Under the pieces are notes generated by a model. It was not told the origin of the DNA. It made no database searches and worked only from the letters and a program-made list of their open reading frames with translations. A stretch of 64,000 nt of DNA, from the NCBI GenBank assembly GCA_038501625.1, contig JAZAYU010000015.1:7958991-8022990 (forward strand). Reading direction: 5' to 3'. This stretch comes from Corbicula japonica. Its lineage: Eukaryota; Mollusca; Bivalvia; Venerida; Cyrenidae. This document shows positions 57,712-64,000 of the stretch, in pieces. Numbering within the stretch: the first letter of the stretch is position 1; each line of letters opens with the position of its first letter. Position numbers and translations under genes: made by a program.

Positions 57712-60109
57712 ACTATGCATATCGGCAATGATCACATGCAACAGACACAGCATCCCCACACAGCCAAAACGTAGAGAGAAGACAACATGGTTATACTATA
57801 TTCAGTTTCAAAAACGACGCCGTAAACACTTAAAGAAAGTGGGAACCCGAGGTTTTACCGCCTTGAAACGGTCAATGGCAAAACAATTTGCCACTGGGTG
57901 TTTAAACCAGGTTCAAGGGTGCACCAACCTCACACTTGCCTCCAATAGGTTCTCATATGAACAAACAAATACAAATATCTCCAGCCCATCCACCAGCTCA
58001 ACAATTTTGCATGCAAAAGCACTCAAATATAAACAAAACATAAGAAGCTAATAGCAATGGAAAGCAATGGCGGGTACTCAATGATCTTACCGAAACCAGA
58101 TCATTTGGAGTAATATCAGCAAGAACACGATCACAGAGATAAAATATACAAACCAAGCATAAAGGTTCTTATACAAGATTTCCCCATAAACCTTTTTAAA
58201 CTTTGAAACCCATGTCACAGTAGTGCAACAAAAGAGGTAAGCATAATGATCAACTGTATATGGTTTAATCACCAGGCATGCAGAGGCATGCAGACTAAGT
58301 TGGTAACCTTTCTTTTTGAATTTACAGATGGTTTTTACTTATAACGTGGAGAAATTAACATTGTCTTTTATTTTCTAAAGTTTATATATTTAATCTCTAT
58401 AAAACCTGGCTGTAAAATACCTTGTTGCAATAGTGATTTTAAACTGTAACTTTTTTTTGAATTTCATCGGGGTATCGGCGAAAAAACGTGCAAAAGGTTT
58501 TTCTTAATTTGTGATACCGATAACCTTATTTTAAAAGTTTTTCTGTTATGCATAGATTACGTTCATTAAAATCTCTAGAAAAGCGAACAAGCTGTGAGAT
58601 ATCAATCCCATAAGAAGTAGCACGAGGAGTTTCGCCGTCTAAAAACGGAAAATTTACTATATTAAAATTAAAATTATCTCTTTTATCGGATATTTTAGAA
58701 GTTACGTAACCATTTTCAATGGACAGATTTAGATCAAGAAAGTTTACTTGCTTTTCTGAAGTGTTCGCTTTATTAAGCTGTTGTTCTTTATGAAAAATTT
58801 GATTAACCAGTGATGGAAAATGGTTATTATCTATACCCAACAAAAAATGGTTATTATCTATACCCAACAAAAAAAGTTGCGTAAATTTTATAATATAGCA
58901 AATAACTTGTTTAAATTCTTACATGTATATCAAGATTAATTGTTTGCGGAGTTAAAGACAAAAACGAAATTAAAATTGGTTGGTAAATAAGTTAGAAATG
59001 TCATGTTGAGTATGCTAGGGGTCAAAAGTTGCAAAATTTGCGTATCATGGTAGAGTGTGAAATCTATGAAATCACTCAACATTTCACCAATGTCTGTTTT
59101 ATGCAATTATGAGCATGCACTTAATGGCAATAACAGTTGGTAATCAAAATTTGATACAATGCCGTTTTCAGAATTACGCTCAAACTTAAGTCCCACTCAT
59201 TGACCTAAAGGCATGACAAAACAGTTTTAATAGTGATGATTCGAACACAGTTTCCATTCTGTTATAATGAATCAAAGCATCCAGTTTATGAAGTGTATAA
59301 AAGCAAACATCAAATGCAATATACACCTAATCTTACTTCAGAAAAACACATCTGCATTGATTTTCAAAATTATTCATTTCCCATGGTCAACAAGGAAGGT
59401 TTTCGTTAATTTGACCGTCGTGGCAAATGTCGGTCCACACACACCGGCCATCTAGACGTCTTTCGAAACCAGACAGAACACGTGAAGTTGGTCAAGCTAG
59501 TTGATCTACCCGGTTTTCTTGTTCACGAATGGAACCTAATTCCACAATTGAAATTTCGTCGGCTCTTAAATTCTGTGTGAAGTCGCTTGAAATAATTCAT
59601 CTTGGTGAATTTACTCAGTTTAAGTCTAGCGATTTTTGCATCTTCTGTGTAGTTACCCCCAGTGGCTTTAACAATGAATTGTTAAACTTATAAAGTATTG
59701 ATCGGATTTTATTTCTGTCTTTTTTTATTTTGTTTACTTTGAATTGCTGATTTATTTGGTATATTTCATTTTGTTGTGTTTGGTAAAATTAAAAAGATAT
59801 TTTATAAAATGTCCAAGTGTGCAGAACTTTTTTTGCCGAGTATATATTTAATAAATCATCACGTTACCTTGAGGTGTTGTTTAAAGCTGTTATAATATCA
59901 TCTTGATGTTCGGTATAAAGAGATAACATAAAGTCTCTTTCAAAATAGTATAAACACGGATTTGTAACAAGGGGTGCACAATTAGTACCCATTGGGATGC
60001 CTATTACTTGTTTATAAGTATATTTGGAGGTACCAAATCTAACATAGATGTTATCCAGTAAGTAGTAGGTCTTGACAAGTCCATAAAGTATAATTTTCAT
60101 AAGAACCAT
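57712..60109 (-). mobile_element. Penelope-like retroelement, decayed, with an insertion
   Basis: Minus-strand order: the RT block IYVRFGTSKYTYKQVIGIPM then GTNCAPL (60109-59841, ending N.TSR and then DDLLNI, the remnant of the YLDD motif with Y changed to a stop); after an insertion at 58863-59840, QLNKANTSEKQVNFLDLNLS, DKRDNFNF then IVNFPFLDG, and SYGIDISQLVRFSRDFNERN (58862-58526); then, with stops, GYRYHKLRKTF and LLQQGILQPGF; then KPYTVDHYAYLFCCTT near 58260; then about 480 bp of 3' untranslated DNA down to GATATGCAT at 57712. The RT type with GIPMGTNCAPL is common in invertebrates. I call it Penelope-like by recall; no GIY-YIG endonuclease is visible. Confidence 0.6.
58863..59840. mobile_element. 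978-bp mariner-type insertion in the RT gene
   Basis: The ends CCCAACAAAAAAAGTTGCG and, at the other end, CGCAGAACTTTTTTTGCCGAG (read as CTCGGCAAAAAAAGTTCTG) are imperfect inverted repeats flanked by TATA on both sides. They resemble the TIRs of the MITE at 39.4 kb. It splits the RT reading frame at DDLLNI. The interior shows no transposase I recognise. A 27-bp duplication of RT sequence (TTATTATCTATACCCAACAA) lies at its left border. Confidence 0.6.
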
Positions 60110-60889
60110 CTCTAAAATGCTCTATGTTCATAACAAGCGATAACGGTTTTATTATCTCGTAGCAAACGTTTTCTTTAAGGCATTCCCTATTATTTTTACA
60201 ATCTAAGCCAATCGGTTAATGTGTGTTATAGTTGTTCAAATGGCAAAGTTAAGCATACTAAGCATCGTGGTAGACTTGAATATGTGTTTATTCTGGGTTA
60301 GATTCAGGAATTTCGCCCTAATCAATGACACAGTATCAATTTGTTACAAACGTAACATTGCGTTACTTCTGTAACAAAAGTTAAATAGCTGCATAGTTTT
60401 TAAATAATTGACTTTCATCCATTATGTGAAGTTCAGTTGTAATTTTTATGAATATAGATATACCTGCTGATAATATTATCTTTGAGCAATACGCTGTTTA
60501 ACAATTCCATCTTACATCTGGTACGATAAGATAAACAAACCAATCATTCAACTTAAGAGTTTCTACCTTCGATAAACATGTCAGCTGCTTATGTGCTTGT
60601 TAATTAGAACATGAATTAGATTTAACTGAGATTGCTTACATTAGTTCATCCTTAGATAAATATATTTCTGCACTAAAATCTAGGCGGCAATTAGTATTTA
60701 CCCCAAAATTCATTTTTGAAATTTTGCCAGTTTTCGCCATTTGAATGATAGTGCCCCATAAATGCCAAACGAAGACTTTAAACTTTAAAATTGTTATTAA
60801 ATGTATGAATGAAAATCTTGTCTTTCTAAGTAAAGAAAAACAAAACAAAACAAAGCATTTACTTAAAAGTATACCGCAAAACTGGTTTT
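60110..60889. other. No feature recognised
   Basis: AT-rich. Upstream RT sequence of the retroelement would be expected here, but I cannot follow it beyond about 60109. Confidence 0.4.
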
Positions 60890-61630
60890 TATAAGTTCTT
60901 ATCGAAGTGAGTCCAAGTTGCAATATTGATTTAATATTCACTTTGTTTGCTTTTCAGTTACGTCCTTTGAAAGTCGTTGAGCACGATACTTATGTACTAT
61001 TTCAATAGTACTTCTAAAATTGCATTTGTTTAAATATTTCGACCAGTTTATAGATGGGTGGTTTCAATATCCCAGCCTATACAGATTCGGATATTGTGCA
61101 ATCACTCCTAGAATATACTTCCTGGTTTTTAAATTTTGCATTTGGCGTTGTCTGTGATATGCAGGATTTATATTCTCTGATCCCCTGTCAAAATTCTATT
61201 CAGCTTAGTTCCGCCCATTGTTTTCTCGTTTAGGGCAAACCCATTCTTTTATCTGGGGACCATACGCCGCTGAACATGGAATGGTATTAATCTGAAAATA
61301 TCGCATTAAAGGTTCCATGTTCACCGCCATCGTTTTTGATGGATCAAAATTGTACTGTTTATTGGTGTAAATATACAGATAGGCAGCGTAGACAGTAATA
61401 TGCATTTCCATTACTGCCCATGAACAGGCTCAATCAAACCGAGCCTGCAATATTTGCATATGTGTCGTGTTCTTCGGCTTTCAAGTTCCCTTTTCATATA
61501 TTTCAATGATTTTCATTCACTTTTCAGTCAATACATTCATCATTCAATTTCAATATTATCGAAGAAGTTTTAAAAAGGAGAACGACTTCTAACACTAATA
61601 TATTGTGTGGTTATGTCGTTAACGTCCTGA
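60890..61630. repeat. Dispersed repeat D, most complete copy
   Basis: Ordered blocks: AAGTGAGTCCAAGTTGCAA; TTACGTCCTTTGAAAGTCGT; ATGGGTGGTTTCAATATCCC; TTCCGCCCATTGTTTTCTCG; GTTCCATGTTCACCGCCATC; CCCATGAACAGGCTCAATCA; GTCGTGTTCTTCGGCTTTCA; TATTGTGTGGTTATGTCGTT. Parts recur at 10.0, 14.8-15.9, 29.7, 33.2-33.7 and 42.0-42.5 kb. No coding capacity was seen, so the class is unknown. Confidence 0.6.
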
Positions 61631-62052
61631 AAATATTAACACTGCATTTCGGTGTTAAGAGTTTCCTTTTGTCCATTGGTTTTAAAGGTAAGCAATATAA
61701 TAAAAAAGTACGAGTACAAAGAGCTAATCACTTGCTCAAAATGCTTTCAAACGTTTTTGGTTATTTTATTATCTGTCAATATATGGGGTATCCATCTTAG
61801 AAATCTTTTATCCTTTCAAAATACGCTTCAAAATGAATTGCACCAGCGAGAGCGATATGGTAACGGCTTTGGCAATATCACCAATCGTGTACCTGCCATC
61901 ACTTTCAATCATTTCTCTTACGTTTAACTGATAAAAAAGAGCTGAGTGAATGTCTTTATAATTTAAAATCACGGACAAGAAGTGACCAATTAGAACTTTG
62001 GGTGAGTGTATTTGTCATAAAATCTTATCGTGTGTCTATAACGTTGCAAGGT

Positions 62053-62058
62053 TTTAAT
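62053..62058 (-). promoter_or_regulatory. Possible ATTAAA poly(A) signal of gene D
   Basis: The commonest variant signal, about 55 bases past the stop of gene D. No canonical AATAAA lies nearer. Weak support. Confidence 0.3.
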
Positions 62059-62113
62059 ATTTCTTTATGAAAATTTCAGGGCGCAATGTTGTAAACACTT
62101 ATAGAACATCTTT

Positions 62114-64000
62114 TCAGGACCTATTAGAAGCATTTCGAACTGAGATCGATTTCATGAAATTGACATGAGCAGAGTTACTGCAATAAGCGTATCGTATTGC
62201 TCCATGAGATGTAGCACACTCTAGGGATTTCAGACAGACTTCTGTGTGCTCAACACCCTCACAATATTTGCTAGAATAATTATAATTTTGTCGTGAATTC
62301 TTCATCGCACATAAAGTCATTCCTTGGACATTGTCAAGTGTCAGTCGAAGATGCAATTTGTAAGGAGCGTCTCTCTTCTTCACGTTGACGGGCTCTGTTA
62401 GAACTATTTCTTTATTGTCTGATGGTATAAATCGGAATTCCATAGAAAATATGTCATCAATAGCAAGTGTTCCACTTAGATAGATTGATCGGTTGTTGTA
62501 TGCCAGCTGGTATGAGACTTTTGGATTTGTGTTATCATTTTTAATAATATTAAAGGGCGTTACATCCCGTAAAGACACACTATTTAAACTACAGTCTTTG
62601 AAAACTTTCAGCAGCAGAAGAGAGTCCAAAATGTTCGTATAGTTAGTCTGTGGTGACGATTGCTGCTGCTCAAGTGGTATGTTTTGATGTAGCGGCAGAC
62701 GTTTCACTGCACTATGGCAGACAACTGATGGAACATCTTTGACGTCTTCAGTCATATGCTGAATGATGTCCTCCGTCTCTGCAAGTGAGTAGTAACCTTC
62801 ACCCTTGGTGCACTTTATAAAATCTTTAACTGGCATTGAGGGTATTCTTAGAAAGTAGAAAGCTTCGCCAAGCATCTTCCTTTTCTCCGTTCCGTCTTTG
62901 TTTAAAGATTTCTCCTGCAGTTTGTTTTCAGACCATTTAATTGCAGCATGAAAGACTTTCACTTCGTCTGCATAGAACGTATCGCCTTTAAGAATATAAG
63001 TTAGACAAGTTTCAGATGATTGCATGAATCCATCAGATTGCAAAACCTCTTCCGCTTTCTGATCAATAACTTCACATGCAGCATCTCTCAAATCATGCGT
63101 GTTATAGAACAATGCTAGTTCCAGAATTTCGCATGCGTTGTCGGCCCTTAGCACTGACTTCAGGTATTTTGCGCAGTAGGAGATCAGTCCGGATATCTGA
63201 TAAAGTTGTGCCAACTTCATGACTTTCGGTGCCACTGCTTCCGTTAATTCAGTGCTTTCACTGTACATGTACCTGTAAGAATGAGTATCGTTAGTTTCTC
63301 GACCAAACTCGCATCACAGGAAAAGGATTGTGCGTGTGGGAGGGGTGGGGTGGGGGTGTCCCAATGTTCGGAGGTATGTAGCTGGGCGGTTGATCCGGTG
63401 TCACCCTAAGGGTTCGATTCCCGGCGCAGACTTAAACTTATTTTGTTTTTGCTATTTTGGAAAAGAATCTACAACTTTTGTTTATTACTTTCTTATTTAA
63501 ACTGAATGACCTTATAACTTCGTTTAGCTATATTATTAATTTATTTCTTAAAATTGCATAAAACACTGCAGCGTTCAACTTTATCCCGTTCATAAATGAC
63601 CAAATCTGAATTAAGACATATTGTGTAGTCGCGCGGGTCAATCAAATTCTCATACTCGTTTTTGAATAAAACAAATTAAGAAGTGTTAATTATGAAATTT
63701 TAATAAAAATGATCAAGTTATTTTAACATATTGGTTTTTTATTAATTGAATCACAGATGCAAACTCTATCAGATACATGTGTAAAATTGAAAGATTCGAA
63801 GTAATTGACATACTTGACAGCTAAATACATCGGTTGAGCTTCGACAGAATTAAGTTCCTGCTCCTCTTTTCCGTCAGCCGATGGACCATAAAACATAGCT
63901 CGAAAAACTGGACTGCGAGCTGCAAGAATCACCTTGTGAGCCTTTATTCTGTCGTCTGCTTTTTCTACACTGTGACCTTGACACCGGAACGACACGTCAG
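62114..64000 (-). CDS. BTB-BACK-PHR domain protein, gene D (two exons seen, 5' end outside the window)
   Basis: Exon 1 is 63814 to beyond 64000 and ends GTCAA|GTATGT. Exon 2 is 62114-63272, after TTCTTACAG. The split codon gives K, as in gene A, and the join reads LAVKYMYSESTELTE. The visible protein is about 447 aa. BTB starts off the window (TDVSFRCQGHSVEKADDRIK, VILAARSPVFRAMFYG). BACK is well formed (NACEILELALFYNTHDLRDA, LGEAFYFLRIPSMPVKDF, EGYYSLAETEDII). The PHR-like region follows (LLLLKVFKDCSLNSVSL, RDAPYKLHLRLTLDNVQ) and ends SAHVNFMKSISVRNASNRS, without the basic tail of A. No lesion is seen. A Cullin-3 adaptor role is inferred from the family. It is the likely closest intact relative of pseudogenes B and C. 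Confidence 0.85.
63366..63432 (+). repeat. tRNA-like remnant in gene D intron
   Basis: GTAGCTGGGCGGTTGATCC resembles an A box and GGGTTCGATTCCCGG is a very good B box, but they are too close together and the cloverleaf does not close. It is preceded by a G-rich run. Probably the head of a SINE or a tRNA pseudogene. Confidence 0.4.

Noticed and set aside
58087..58272. Small membrane protein (hydrophobic C-terminus)
   Set aside because: The text KPYTVDHYAYLFCCTT is the conserved end of the retroelement polyprotein; the hydrophobic run lies at its decayed tail.
63366..63432. Functional tRNA gene
   Set aside because: A good B box, but the A-to-B distance is too short and the acceptor stem does not pair.

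Overview
The window is eukaryotic, AT-rich DNA, most likely from a bivalve mollusc. Genes are sparse and split by GT-AG introns. The intergenic DNA is packed with foldback and TIR elements, retroelement fragments and microsatellites. The one host gene family present is of the BTB-BACK-PHR type, which resembles BTBD3/BTBD6. The species assignment is inference; no marker gene fixes it.

Host genes. Five related loci share one architecture: exon 1 carries the N-terminus and most of the BTB domain, and exon 2 carries the end of BTB, BACK and a PHR-like C-terminal region. In all that can be read the intron sits at the same phase-2 position (AA|G, between the residues LK and YMY). Locus A (4569-7396, minus) is intact. 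Locus D (62114-64000, minus) is intact as far as visible but its first exon runs off the window. Loci B (11757-14598, minus), E (43253-45906, plus) and C (55430-57419, minus) are broken copies. B and C are segmental duplicates of each other, including introns and 3' flank, and B has also suffered a 455-bp internal tandem duplication.

Mobile DNA. (1) 21688-41028 is a 19.3-kb unit with 3.6-3.8-kb inverted arms, arrays of 66-bp palindrome-bearing repeats near both outer ends, and GTAG on both outer flanks; I see no intact gene in it. (2) 46640-54443 is a 7.8-kb DNA transposon with about 130-bp TIRs and a decayed long ORF ending in an XPG/PIN-like nuclease and a Cys-rich tail, best matched to the Academ type. 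(3) 57712-60109 is a decayed Penelope-like retroelement on the minus strand, cut by a mariner-type insertion. Short 3' ends of the same retroelement are scattered at 14, 20, 21, 50, 52 and 56 kb, and older plus-strand copies lie in the introns of B and C. (4) Smaller elements include a 778-bp element between TTAA sites, several MITEs and palindromes, a tRNA-derived SINE pair, a truncated LINE end, and a roughly 700-bp dispersed repeat.

Layout: 1-4.5 kb small foldback elements; 4.5-7.4 kb gene A; 7.4-11 kb MITEs and SINEs; 11-14.7 kb pseudogene B; 14.7-21.7 kb repeats without genes; 21.7-41 kb giant inverted-repeat unit; 41-43 kb repeats; 43.2-46 kb pseudogene E; 46.6-54.4 kb Academ-like element; 54.7-57.5 kb (CT)n and pseudogene C; 57.7-61.6 kb retroelement and repeats; 62-64 kb gene D. 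Only A and D look able to make full BTB-BACK-PHR proteins. All comparisons were made by eye.
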